Assembly: GCA_030789695.1 (NCBI GenBank)
Contig: CM061141.1
Location: 321,410,452 to 321,474,451 of the forward strand
DNA: 64,000 nucleotides
Direction: 5' to 3'
Source: Scilla litardierei
Lineage: Eukaryota > Streptophyta > Magnoliopsida > Asparagales > Asparagaceae
Position 1 is the first letter of the stretch, and every line of letters starts with the position of its first letter. A program made the position numbers and the translations under genes. The notes under the pieces were generated by a model, which worked only from the letters and a program-made list of their open reading frames with translations, was not told the origin of the DNA and searched no databases. Shown one piece after another: positions 1 through 10,499 of the stretch.

Positions 1-161
1 ATTACAATATAATAAGTCTAGTGTTTCAAAATATTTTTGTAAGAATTTTTGACATCAGTTTTTGTTAGAAAATTCTTGACTAACATTTATAAAGTAAAAT
101 TTATTTCTTAAAATACGTAAAAATAAGTAAATTGAAATGTTGAAAATTACAGGTCATTACA
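1..161 (-). repeat. Partial LTR of gypsy element (3' LTR in element sense)
   Basis: This segment is nearly identical to the last ~160 bases of the LTR at 2907-6196 (shared run from 'gtctagtgtttcaaaatatt' to 'aggtc(a/g)ttaca'). It ends in TTACA next to a purine-rich tract on the minus strand, as the 3' LTR of a minus-strand element should. The rest lies left of the window. Confidence 0.85.
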
Positions 162-176
162 TTCTACACTCCTTAA
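162..176 (-). other. Polypurine tract of gypsy element
   Basis: On the minus strand the bases reading AAGGAGTGTAGAA lie directly before the LTR start TGTAATGACC. This is the normal site of plus-strand priming and fixes the element's orientation as minus. Confidence 0.65.
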
Positions 177-557
177 AATAATTCCGTCCTCGGAATTAAG
201 AGGATCGATAATTGCCTAAGCAATTCAAACGATCGACCGGAGTGCTTGACGAACGACCACGACATAGGAAAATAAGTTGTTAATAGCATGAAATATAATG
301 TGATATCACAGCATCAAGAAAACAAGAGATGAATACATGAACACATACGATTGACATTACCATAGTTTCCGTAACTAGTTTCGAAACTCAGTATCATCAG
401 CATAGTTGTCTCGACTTTTCAAGGAGCCAAAATATAAGGTAATGGCATTACATGAAAATGAGGGCTATTATGATGATGACATCTGTTCGAACTTGGAACC
501 TGAGGTGATAAGTCAGTAGCAAGCTTTATTTAATAACATAAAGTTTAAAATTATAAC

Positions 558-1319
558 TCATGCCATTGATGAATACTGGGTCTTAACGAAGTAAATCATC
601 GCCATAGCATACATAAACGTAAGGGCTAATCCAAATGCATCCAATCTGTTACAACTTAACCAGCCGAGCACAAAGGATATCATCTGCCATGCTACCCAAT
701 TACAAGCCAATATCCAGATCGACACCAAAAGGCAGATATAAGGCCAACTCTCAATGATCAATATCATCGCTACCAGTGCTTCCAGCAATCTCCACAACAT
801 CCAACAATACGCCAGCATCAAAGCTGTCTCCCAAATCCGAGCACAAGATTGGCATCCCATCCCAACACCTAAGGCCAAAAGCAATCCAATACTCATTCCC
901 AATGATACTGCTGGCCAATACAATTGGTTGACATCTACGGTTATCACCATCAGCCCTAAGCAATTTAATGACCAAAAACTCAAGAATCCACAAACACGAA
1001 GGAGCGGCCCTAAGAGGGAATCGAAGCAGGGCAGCTCAAGGGGGAAGAACCAGAAAAAGGAGCTCCAAAGAATACCAAGAGCGACGGGTTCCCAAGATCT
1101 CAACCACACGGCAACAACGAGGGTGACGGCGAGGGCTGTCGCTAAGCGCAATAATCCCCAAAGTCGTTGATGGGCCATCGGCGGCTGTCGATCCAAGGCG
1201 GCGAGGTGCGACGGCTGCGACTGCGTGATGTGGCGGGAGCCTGCGGGATGGGATGAAGCTTCGGGTGAGGCCGGAGGAGCTGGAGGCGAGATGGATCGAG
1301 CTCGCCGAGAGGGAGGCAA
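558..1319 (-). CDS. Multi-membrane-span ORF inside gypsy element (unknown function)
   Basis: This 253-residue ORF is not recognised. Its first ~47 residues are rich in Pro, Ser, Ala and Arg. A second ATG (MAHQRLWGLL, at residue 48) may be the true start, because the hydrophobic part begins right after it. About seven hydrophobic segments follow, for example around LATALAVTLVVAVWL, LGILWSSFFWFF, LNCLGLMVITV, LGMSIGLLLALGVGM, ALMLAYCWMLW and LALTFMYAMAMIYFV, so it should be an integral membrane protein. It is on the coding strand of the gypsy element, where pol would normally be. The bases upstream (about 1640-1320, minus strand) include a TTTTTAAA tract followed by CT-rich leader-like sequence, as in a plant promoter and 5' UTR. 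GC content falls from 5' to 3', as in many monocot genes. Inference: a captured host gene with its own 5' region, or an accessory ORF of this family. No intron is evident. Confidence 0.55.
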   Translation of the reverse strand: MPPSRRARSISPPAPPASPEASSHPAGSRHITQSQPSHLAALDRQPPMAHQRLWGLLRLATALAVTLVVAVWLRSWEPVALGILWSSFFWFFPLELPCFDSLLGPLLRVCGFLSFWSLNCLGLMVITVDVNQLYWPAVSLGMSIGLLLALGVGMGCQSCARIWETALMLAYCWMLWRLLEALVAMILIIESWPYICLLVSIWILACNWVAWQMISFVLGWLSCNRLDAFGLALTFMYAMAMIYFVKTQYSSMA

Positions 1320-1650
1320 GGCGAGGGAGAGGGTGATGTTGGGGTGAAGGGGGAACCGTGGGGTGTCTTGGTGAGGAAGGAGAGGGGGGTTTAAAAAGAT
1401 GGGGTGAGGTTTGAAAAGGGGCGCAGAAAGTCATTGGTAGGTAGTGTAGGGTAGGCTAAGTTAGGCGGGAATGGGGCTCGAGTAGGGAATGAAGACACAA
1501 GACAATAATAAGGGGGAGGTGGTTGGTGGAAACGGATTCCAACACATGGAATAATCAGGTACAAGATGAAAGTAGGGTTTAGAAAAGAAATATGAGCTCA
1601 AAAAGATGCAAAAATGCAACAGCATACACGTGCACGTCGGGTCTGGCTTG

Positions 1651-2400
1651 TTACTTCACTGGTCCTTCTGATCGGCTTTCGCTGAGGAACTCGAACTTTA
1701 GATGGTTGGGTATTTCGAATTCTACCCTCCTTTGACAACAGTCAATGGTGGCATGAAATTCTCCCAACCAATCCATTCCAAAGACAGCATCGGAGCCGAC
1801 ATCTTTATCACCATAAAGTCGGCAAAGAGATCTCGTCCACAAATCACAATAGAGCATTGGAGGCATCCGCTGGTCAGCGGTCTCGACCTTCCAACGGGAG
1901 TCAGAGGTTCAACAGAGATGGCATGTGTTTGGACGAATCGACTCGCCAAGAAGCAATGTATAGCTCCCGAGTCGAACAATGTGAGGGCAGGTTTACCGAC
2001 TATTAAGACGGTACCTACCATGATGAGAATCAAGTCTAAGCTCACGATTTCTAAATAATAGAGTGTATAGCTTAGTGGGATATCTCGTACCTGTGATTAC
2101 GTGGTCCGTAGCTTCAGCCTCTTCTACCGTCATGGTATAAGCTTGGCGTCTCGGGGTGGCGCCTATCGTCGAGTCTGCTGGTACACTTGTTGCTGAGGAG
2201 AGAGTGGTTGACGTTGCTGAGCAGGTGGTGGTGGCTGCAGTGCATTCCTGGCAGGGGCGTTGGCTGGAGCTGGGTTGGAAGACTGAGACTTCCCCTTAGG
2301 AGAGTCCCTTGCAGTGTGGTCCATCGATTCGCTTCAGTTGTCGAACTCGAACTTCTGATGATCGAAAATTTGAACGCTATCCTCCGTAGTTAGAGTTCAA
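1651..2400 (-). pseudogene. Gypsy gag C-terminus and aspartic protease, broken
   Basis: The minus strand encodes a Gln/Pro-rich gag tail (about 2400-2165) followed, in another frame, by the gag-protease linker AYTMTVEEAEATDHVITGT (about 2135-2080). The retropepsin comes next: the active-site motif LFDSGAIHCF at about 1960-1930, then a segment ending IGWENF. In an overlapping frame GMDWLGEFHATIDC (about 1780-1740) is the usual conserved motif downstream of the protease active site. The reading frame changes at least twice, so no continuous protein is possible. The catalytic Asp-Ser-Gly triad is kept. Family identity as Ty3/gypsy protease is firm. The main capsid part of gag and all of pol are missing. 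Confidence 0.8.
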
Positions 2401-3596
2401 GCAAACTTGAAATAGAAAGATTCCAAGAAGGTCAATCGAAAGGTCATCAAGCTAAAGGAAGGGTGATAGTGATGAAGATCGATGACACTACATACTCATG
2501 ATTCACGTCCTTGCGGTCCAGCGGACACGGCCAGGGAAGTGACTAAGCCAGAATTACTTATGCCCAGTCTAGCTATGTCGATCCAACAAACTTAGCCAAG
2601 CACATTGACTGGATCATGGTCCATTGAAGGAAGCCTATCATTTATATGCGTGCCACCAATACAAAAAGATTTTTTTATTAACAACTAATTAATCCTATCA
2701 AAATTTAGGTTTTGTTAATGGCTTTTATTAAGTCCAGATAGGTCAGCTCCACTGGGGCTCTTCGAAGTGTTTCCGTCCATCTTTCGAGTGGCAAACCTGC
2801 ATTCGTAGAAAAATGTCAGCTTAGTCGAGTATCGTATACGATACATCCTGGTTTTACTATACTGTTCACAAGGTATTTTGCACGGACCTGCATGGGCCAC
2901 CATACTTGTAACGACCCGCTGTCGGGGGCCCGTTACTTATTTGATTTATTTGCAGATCCCACAGTTTACCAGTGAAATCAGCATAGCCACAACACAGAGA
3001 TGTACCAACAACACTCAAACCAGCGTATAGACATTATTACAGTCCAAATAAAAGTACAACAACAGCCAGCACTCTCTCACCAGAATACATAAAGGGAAGT
3101 ACGGAAAGGAAAAGCGAAAAAGAAAGTACATGGTACAACACACACACACCCACACAATAGCTAAAACTCTGTAGCCTCCGGGTCGAATGCGGGCTCCTCG
3201 AGCTCTGGTGCAACCTCCTCGATCAGGTCGTCGTCTGTCGGTGCCATAAATGGAACCGAAGGTAAGTCGCAACAATTCTAAATAAAGAAAAGGAGTACTG
3301 TACAAGTATGACAAAGTAACTACACACAAGCAGGCCAAAGTGAAAGTAAAGTAAAGTACGGTGCATTGTCTGTACACGTGTAGAAAGTAAAGTAACTGAG
3401 CAACCGAGTGGTAAAAGTAAACAACACTGAAAAGAGAGAGCATCTGCAGGTGGGAGTGCAGGTGTAACAGGCTACTGCTGTAGCTCATAGCGTGACAAGT
3501 AAAGTACGGTGACTGTGCAAAAGTAACTACGTGACTCAAGTCGGAGAGTACAATATGTGACCGTTCAGTTCATCTCTTGCCTGGGTGCTACCCAAA

Positions 3597-3690
3597 CGAA
3601 TGCCGGAACCCAGGCAGCAGGCAGGTTACTTTTATTTGCCGAAACCCAGGCAGCAGGACGGTATGCCAAAGCTCAGGCAGCTGGACATGT
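3597..3690. repeat. Short tandem motif in gypsy LTR
   Basis: Three imperfect copies of a ~40-base unit carry the core 'cc(g)aaacccaggcagcagg'. Such units occur in the LTRs of several plant gypsy lineages. Confidence 0.5.
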
Positions 3691-4894
3691 AGATCGAACT
3701 CTAGTCACTCCCGTACTCTCGCAAACTGTGAGTTACCCCAAAACCCCAGTGATGTGTCAATTACAAGTTCTATACAGGATTGTTTCACAGGATGTTCCAC
3801 GGGATGTTCCACATGTTAGTCACACCAGGTCAACTGGTTGACTTTCTTATCGAGAACCAGAAAGTAGGGATCTCGTTCCAAGTAAACTGTGTCAAGTACA
3901 TGGGATAAGTCCAACACAAGGTGGTGTTGCATGCTTCCGTACTTCGAGCACGTAGTAGTGTGGTGCTACAAGTTCGTACAAGCACAGTGGACTAGATTTC
4001 TAAATTTAGAACCTGTCGTGACTTACCATCTTCGAGGTGGTGGTAGTGAGCCGGGACCGGATCTAGTGCTGATGCACGAGATTTGCTACCTGCAAACACA
4101 AGAAACAACTAGTTAGAGAATACACTATTTCTTATTTGTTTAAGTTGATTGTCTTGATTTTTAAAACTGATTAAACGGCGATGAAAAAGTGTTCTAAATT
4201 TTTATATAGACTATATATGATAAAAATAGTTTTATTGCAAGAGAGAATATTTTTCTGAAGTCTATAGTAATTTTTATAATTTTTAGAAACTCAAAACTAC
4301 TTTAAACACCCAATTTATTTAAGTGACGTGTATCTTCCGTAATTTATTACGGGAGCAATCCTAGTCGGAATTACTTGACTGAGCAGTCAAAATGACCGCC
4401 TTGAAGTTTTTTATTACGTATAATTTTATCACATTTCAGTTCACTTGAAAATAACAGGTTATGGATTTTAGAGTGAAAAAGACGCTTTTAAGTTTTTGGC
4501 TTAAAAATTAATTCTGGAAAAACTAGGCATTCGATCGAGATGAGACCAGTGCTATTGGATCCGGAATGCTGTTTCTGATTTTCTGGAGCTATCCCCACAT
4601 TTTTCTGGCCCCTGTATTTCAAGTTATGGATTTAAAACTATTAAACCCTATTTAATAATTAATTTAAATAAAAAAATACAAAAATAATTCTCGTATTTAC
4701 GGAAATGCCACTGAGGCATCTTACGCACCCGCTGCTTATCCTTCGACAGCGGCGGATGGGTGTCGCTCCGGCGACAGCGGGGGGCGCCACGGCGTAAGCG
4801 GCGACGGCGGGGAGCGCGAGGCGGCGGCGACGCATGGCGGACGAAGGCGTGCCGGCGACGGCGACGGGCTCGAAGCGAGGCTTCGCCGACGGGG

Positions 4895-5350
4895 TCACTG
4901 TACGGGGGCTGGGCCTCTTCGGTGATGACATACGAGCGACGGCGGAGCTCGGGAGGCGGCGGTCGGCGTCGAGGTGGTCGGAGCTCGTCGGGGTGTGGCG
5001 GAGCATGGCAGAGGCACTCGTTCGTGGGCTCCAGGGGTGTGGCATTTCGGGGGACACTGCGGGTGAGTCAGTGCGGGCGGACGGCGGGCGTTCGGAGGCG
5101 GAGGCGCTGCGCACGGCGGCGGAGCGGCGACGTGAAGCGCCGGCCTGCAGCGGAGGGGCGAGTGGCGCTGCTGCTGACGTCGGCGAGGCAGCGTGGGTAC
5201 GGCGAACGGCAGGGGGTGGAGCTGTGCGGGCTGTCGGAGCTCAGGCAGGTGGCGGGCGGCGGTCACGACCGCCGGATGGCGTGGGGCGGAGGGAGAGAGT
5301 GAGAGAGCGAGGGAGAAAGAGAGGCGGGGAGAGGGGTTTCGGATTTGCAT
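4895..5350 (-). other. GC-rich leader ORF within gypsy LTR
   Basis: This 151-residue minus-strand ORF begins MQIRNPSPRL about 110 bases downstream of the TATA-like motif, so it would lie near the 5' end of an LTR transcript. It is rich in Pro, Arg, Ala and His and shows no known domain. The block is far richer in GC than the flanks, and long ORFs are open on both strands, so the open frame may only reflect the lack of AT-rich stop codons. It could be an untranslated leader. Confidence 0.25.
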
Positions 5351-5460
5351 GGGTGAGGGTGCGAACGTAAAGTGAGGGGAATGGGTTCACTTCATTTCGT
5401 TCGGCTGAGTTGGAAAGGAGAAGAGGCCTGGGTTAAGTGAAGGAACTGGGGATGTGATAG

Positions 5461-5467
5461 TTATATA
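5461..5467 (-). promoter_or_regulatory. TATA-like box of gypsy LTR
   Basis: The minus strand reads TATATAA, followed after ~40 bases by a CT-rich leader. This is the likely LTR promoter. There is no direct evidence of the start site. Confidence 0.4.
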
Positions 5468-6196
5468 AGTCTGAGAATGGAAAATAATAATAATAGTTAT
5501 AAAAGTAGTTAATAGGGAAAATTAAATTTGGTGGTTGGATCTCAGATCCGAAATATGTGGATCTGTCCAACAAAACGGTGAGTTAATGGAGGGTTAGGGT
5601 GAAAGTAAGAAGATAAAAATAGTTTAGTAAATGTAAAAAGGTCATTAGTGAAATGTAATTAGAAAAAGCGGAGAAATACAAGCCCGTTTTTGTAACCGGC
5701 TCTGAAAAATTACGAAAACGTACCCAGGGGATCGTATCGTCACGAGGATCGCGAATACAAGATCCGTTTTGGGATTTGGGCTACGAAAATACAAGTTTTA
5801 CGCCAAAACGTTTAGAAAGCGGGTTTGCGGGTTCTAGGCTGAAATGATATCTGAAAATTACGAAGTTAATGTGGAGAGCCCTAAATGATCATAGGATGAT
5901 ACTGTAGAAGTTTGAAAACGTTTTGAAATTGTTTGAATAGAAAATAAATTCGTCGACCCAAAACAGTAATTATTGAAAATAAATTTTTATCGAAATGTTT
6001 TTGAGTATTTGAGAAAATCTGAAATTGCTGAAATACAATATAATAATTAAGTCTAGTGTTTCAAAATATTTTTATAAGAATTTTTGACATCAGTTTTTGT
6101 TAGAAAATTCTTGACTAACATTTATAAAGTAAAATTTATTTCTTAAAATACGTAAAAATAAGTAAATTGAAGTGTTGAAAATTACAGGTCGTTACA

Positions 6197-8690
6197 ATAC
6201 CCTTAAGCCACAAGACGAGCCTTGTTGCAAGTGATGTTGTCTTTCTCATCTATTTTATTTTTAAAAATCCATTTCATACCAATGACATTTATCCCCTTAG
6301 GTCTTTCTACCAGTGTCCAGACATCATTTCGCTGAAACTGGTTCAGTTCTTCTTCTATTACAGAAACCCAGTATTCATACATGAGGGCCTCCTACACATT
6401 TTTCGGTTCAGCTAAGGAGATGAAACAGGCATACCCGGTAAGATCACGGTAGTTGACATGGCTCGTTCTTCTCGTGCAATGACCGTCAAGAACATCACCT
6501 ATAACCAGCTCTGGAGGATGATTCCGTACGACTCTGGTGATTCCTTCAGGAGCATGAGCATCACTCGAGCCGCTTTGAGGTTCTTCAGCCGATGGTGTAT
6601 CCTATGTTGCAACATTAGGTTCAACATGGTCTTGTGTTGTATCGGATGTTGCAACATTAGATTCAACATGGTCTTCTTCATCTGTGCAGTCTTCCTGAGA
6701 ATGCCTTCCTTCAACAGTGACTGCCTCCTTTTGATCAAAATAATCTACAACAACATTGATAGACTCCATCATGGTATTTTTACGCTTGTTGTAGACCATA
6801 AAAGCATAGCTGGTAGTAGAATAGCCAAGAAATATTCCTTCATCACTCTTTGCATCAAACATCCCTCTTGGAGTATGGTCCTGCAGAATATAACATTTGC
6901 TTCCGAAGATATAAAAGTATGACACGTCAGGTTTCCTTCTTTTCCAGATTTCATAAGGAGTTTTCTCAGTTCTAGGACGGAGATAAACTCTGTTACTAGT
7001 ATAACATAGTATAACATGCAGTATTGATTGCTTCGGCCCACCACCTTAAACTGACCTCCCTAGCATTTAGCATCACACGAGCCATCTCTTGCAAGGTGCG
7101 GTTCTTCCGTTTAACAACTCCATTTTGTTGAGGGGTCTTAGGAGCCGAGAATTCATGAGCAATTCCTTGGGACTCACAGAAATCAGTAAATGAATGGTTT
7201 TCAAACTCCTTTCCATGGTCACTCCTGATTCTGACAATTTTGCAAATATTACTTCCCTTCTCAACTTGCAGACGAGCACACAATTTCTTGAAGGCTTCAA
7301 ATGTGCTGGCTTATCTTTAAGAAAATCTACCCAGGTAAACCTAGAAAAATTATCAATACAGACAAAGATGTACTTCTTACCTCCCATACTAGTTTCAGAC
7401 GTTGGCCCGATCAAATCCATGTTCAGAAGATCCAGAATCTTGGATGTAGTAATCGTCTGAAGTTGTTTGTGGCTGGTCTTCTTTTGCTTTTCCAGTTGCA
7501 AGGACCACACACCCCCTCTTTCTTCTTGTTTAGAACCGGTAATCCTCTGATAGCTCCAACTTTAGATATCTTCATCAATGTCTTGAAGTTGAGATGCCCT
7601 AACTTTTGATGCCACTGTTCAGAAACATCAGCGGTAACACAAAGGCACATGTTAGCTTCTTGGAGAAGGTAGCAATTTATCGGTAGATCTTTCCCAGTAT
7701 GGATACACTCTGTATTTGCGTTGAATACTGAAAACTTCTCTTTAGTAAACCGAACTAATAGGCCTTGATCACATAGTTGCCTTATGCAGATAAGATTAGC
7801 TTTCAGATCTTTGACATGCATAACATCCTTCAGATTAAGAGAAGCGGCCACATTTAGATTTCCCTTTCCACAACTTTGCTTCTTTGTCCATCGCCAAAGA
7901 TTACGTGACCCTTGTTGCAGGTTGCATAATCACTAAGGAGAGTCTTGTTGCCGGTCATGTGCTGGGAGAACCTACTGTCAAAATACCACATGTTCTCGGA
8001 GAAAGCAATTAAAGAAGTGTAAGCCACCATGCTATGCAGTTCGGATTTCTTTACCCATTTCTTCTTCATCTTCGTGTCAGAATATTTAACATTTCTCCCT
8101 TCACACCAATGTCGCATGCGACTGAAGCAATTTCTTTCAATATGTCCTATGAGCCTGCAGTAGCCACACACAAGACGCCGAATGTTGTATCTTTACTCAG
8201 CTTCTTCTTCTGATCATACCCCTTGGGCTGACCCATCCTTTCCAGCTCTTTGGTCACAAGGATTTGTCTCTCCTTAGGAACATAATTGTAGCATCCTCTG
8301 TTGTACCCCACTCCAGTGCGATCTCCTGAGGTCTTCCACATACTTAGAATGTCATCTAGTTTTAACCTTCCAGAGTTCCACTTGTTGAGAATACACTCAG
8401 CCTTCTCAGCTCTGAGAAGATTTTTTCTGACACTGCTCTTAAGATTTCTGAGACTGAGCTCGGCCTTCAGAAGTCTAGCTTTGGCTTCTTCCTTCTCATC
8501 CTTCAATCTGATATTCTCATCCTTCAAGGTTTTGTTTGTTTCACAGATCTTCATCCACTTGTTAAACATGGTCTGATAGGCTGTTCGAATGTCCTCTTCA
8601 CTCACATTCTCGTCACTATCAATTTTAGAATTAGATTCATTGCTGGATGTTGTACTTGATGTTGCAACATTCTGGCTGACATTGTCTAGT
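6197..8690 (-). pseudogene. Copia (Sirevirus-like) gag-pol relic, cut in RT
   Basis: Read on the minus strand, the order is gag, protease, integrase, start of reverse transcriptase. Gag (8690-8147) has a coiled coil (KTLKDENIRLKDEKEEAKAR), the Sirevirus-type LDDILSMWKTSGDRTGVGYN stretch and a zinc knuckle CGYCRLIGHIERNC (CX2CX4HX4C). The protease reads WYFDSRFSQHMTG, so the Gly of the usual DSG is Arg. The pre-integrase zinc region (QWHQKLGHLN) follows, then integrase motifs MDLIGP, RSDHGKEFEN and NGVVKRKNRTL (the E of the usual VERKNRT is K). The RT start (VWTLVERPKGINVIGMKWIF) ends at 6197, where the gypsy element interrupts it. Several frameshifts and two lost catalytic residues show it is dead. 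The rest of the RT should lie left of the window. Confidence 0.9.
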
Positions 8691-9768
8691 TTATTACCCA
8701 AGGGGTGTTGTGGGCCTGCGATGTGTTGAATGGCTTCTGCCAGGGCTCGGAAGTTGGCGTTCATCTCCTGAGTGAGATGATCGAGTTGTTCACGGGTCAC
8801 CGAGCGCGAGTCGTCGGTTTCCCCTGCGGAGCGGCTATGCTCGGTTTAGCGCGGGACGTAGCTGCCATCCTCCGGGATGGTCGGCAGGCGGGCCGCTCCG
8901 TCGTTGTGCTGTTCCATATTAGGTGTTATGGATGACGTGGGAAACGATTTCATTCCCACAGACGACGCTAGATGCTTCAGGGTGTTTTCTCACAGCTGAT
9001 TGGTAGTTTGGGGGTCCGGGGTCGTCGCTGTCATGTGAGTCGCGTGCGGCCTCCGGGGTCGGTAAATCGGGCGTTCGTCTGGTTGAGAACGCACGGACCC
9101 GAGCGTTAGTGCACCGAAGGGTAGCTTCGGCGGAGCTACGGATTCCTCGGACGGTCGGTCGAACGGGCTCGGGGTTGAGGGCGTTTGGTTCCAATCGATG
9201 GACTGTCGAAGGGTAGTCTCGACGGGTTGGTGTCCTCTTGATCTGCACAGATGAGAGAGCTCGTCAGGGGGGTCGGACCTTGGTTCTGACCAAGTCCCCT
9301 CTGATGCCTAAGTCAGATGGTGACTAAGAAGTGCTCGGTGGAATCGAACTTGGTTCACGGAGAGACCAAGTGCGGGTTCTCGAGCCGTGCTATGGAGGAG
9401 AAATATCAAAGGTGGAAGACAAGGTGTTGAGTGGTAGAATACCAGAGTTGTCAGTCTCCAAGATTCGATCCTTTGGCGTTTCGTCTTCCCGGCCCTTTAT
9501 AGGAACCTGCATGTCAACACCTTTACGGCGTCCTGCCATCTCGCCCTTTGCGTCCGCCCGCTTTGCTGGTCCCTTCAATGGTGATCAAGGCGGGCATGAT
9601 CTAGGGAGCGGTTTCCTCAAGGGGTGGGAAGCTAACGGTGCGTCGGGTGGCGGTGCTGAGCCGCGATGTCCTGGGCCCGCTCATGGGGCCTTTGAGGCTT
9701 GGGCTTAGCTTAGCTTCTTGGTCGTAGGGCCGGCCCGTCTTTCTTCGGCCCATTTGGGGGGTCGTATC
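8691..9768 (-). mobile_element. LTR and gag leader of another LTR retrotransposon, joined to copia gag
   Basis: On the minus strand the segment begins TGATACGACCCCCC (right end, 9768). It has a TATA-like CCTATAAAGG at 9494-9502 and a GC-rich transcribed-looking region, and appears to end in CATCCATAACA at about 8929. A short gag-like start follows (MEQHNDGAARLPTIPEDG, then one stop, then TREQLDHLTQEM). The coding sequence runs in frame into the copia gag at about 8690. LTR identity is inferred from ends, TATA position and layout. I do not recognise the family, and no standard primer site is seen after the inferred LTR end. Confidence 0.5.
9494..9502 (-). promoter_or_regulatory. TATA-like box in inferred LTR
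   Basis: The minus strand reads CCTATAAAG, 270 bases from the inferred LTR start. This is a good position for an LTR promoter. Confidence 0.4.
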
Positions 9769-10080
9769 AGAAATATACTGTTATGGCTAAAAGATAAATT
9801 TTACAGAACGACAATTAGCCAATCGTTATATGATACACAGTACTGGTATATCACCAAGAAACATGAACATCATATGTGGTATGGCAAAGAAAAGATAAGA
9901 TAAAAATGAAGATATTTGAATGAATATAGACATTGTGCGTATATATGAGATACGATGAGAGAATATCACTTCAGATGGTTTGTGCAAAATACACATTAGA
10001 GCTATTGATGTGCTCGTTAGAACGACAAAATTTATGAATGTTGACATCGAGAAAAAGAGATGTAGAATAAAAAAAGAGAA
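9769..10080 (+). pseudogene. RTE-like LINE reverse transcriptase C-terminal relic
   Basis: The plus strand encodes LWLKDKFYRTTISQSLYD followed by YWYITKKHEHHM. This matches the plant RTE-type pattern LKGKFYRTVIRPALLYG..CW..KK.H..KM. Stops and drift follow at once (for example after GKEKIR). Only the thumb/C-terminal region remains. Identification rests on motif spacing, not on a full domain. Confidence 0.5.
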
Positions 10081-10240
10081 TAATGGGTATCATACGTCGT
10101 ATGAGAAAGGGCCTCATATTCCCTCTCACATAAAGTGAGTGAGTACAACCAAGTACAAGCACATGTGAGCTTGTACTTGGTTGCTTTATGTGAGAGGGCA
10201 TATGAGGCCATCTCTCATACGGCGTATGATACCCATTAGA
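10081..10240. mobile_element. Foldback MITE, ~158 bp
   Basis: The segment reads TAATGGGTATCATACG...CGTATGATACCCATTA. The two arms of ~73 bases match except for about four substitutions and one ~12-base insertion in the left arm near 10134-10146. The outermost TA on both sides could be a TA target duplication, as in Tc1/mariner-type MITEs, but the termini are not the standard Stowaway ones. The inner part (accaagtacaagc / gcttgtacttggt) is almost loop-free. Confidence 0.75.
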
Positions 10241-10499
10241 AAAAAGTATGGAAGGAAGAGAAATGAATTGATAGGAAAGATCATGATTGATAGAAGACAG
10301 AGATTTAGATCGTAATGTAAGTATTCGATATCACGATCTGACATGATCACGATCTGACATTCTTTCTACTAAGCCATGAAACCGAACCCAATTTTTGAGA
10401 TGAAGGCGGCGACGAGAATGTCATATTAGCATAATTTATTCACAGATGGAGCGGGCTTGGGCCAGTTTCCAATCCTAGCCTATTGCGAGTGGGCCGGGC
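10241..10499. other. Intergenic, no gene seen
   Basis: The stretch is AT-rich with a short direct repeat of 'catgatcacgatctgacat' near 10325-10360. No coding signal was found. Confidence 0.5.

Larger units (their letters stand above)
162..2906 (-). mobile_element. Internal region of a pol-less Ty3/gypsy element
   Basis: The region lies between two copies of the same LTR and is read on the minus strand. In element order it holds a non-coding leader (about 2906-2400), the tail of gag and the aspartic protease (about 2400-1650), a foreign-looking membrane-protein ORF (1319-558), an untranslated stretch and a polypurine tract beside the 3' LTR. No integrase, reverse transcriptase or RNase H motifs are visible, so the element is non-autonomous. 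The sequence just before the tract resembles the end of normal gypsy pol ('gaggacggaattattttaa' on the minus strand), so pol appears to have been replaced rather than never present. Known family pattern: plant gypsy elements with LTR ends TGTAACGACC. No standard initiator-Met tRNA primer site was recognised next to 2906. Confidence 0.8.
2907..6196 (-). repeat. Full LTR (~3.29 kb) of gypsy element (5' LTR in element sense)
   Basis: The LTR runs from TGTAACGACC to GGTCGTTACA. These 10-base ends are exact inverted repeats of each other. Its last 160 bases match positions 1-161. It contains short imperfect repeats of 'aacccaggcagcagg' near 3600-3690, a minus-strand TATA-like motif at 5461-5467 followed by a CT-rich leader, and a GC-rich block at about 4740-5350. 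The flank after 6196 is a copia reverse-transcriptase gene, so this element inserted into that copia. The 5 bases ATACC at 6197-6201 are the expected target duplication, but the partner copy is outside the window. Confidence 0.85.

Noticed and set aside
4659..5375. Several long overlapping ORFs on both strands
   Set aside because: All lie in one GC-rich block within the gypsy LTR, have biased composition and no domain; kept only as a low-confidence leader ORF.
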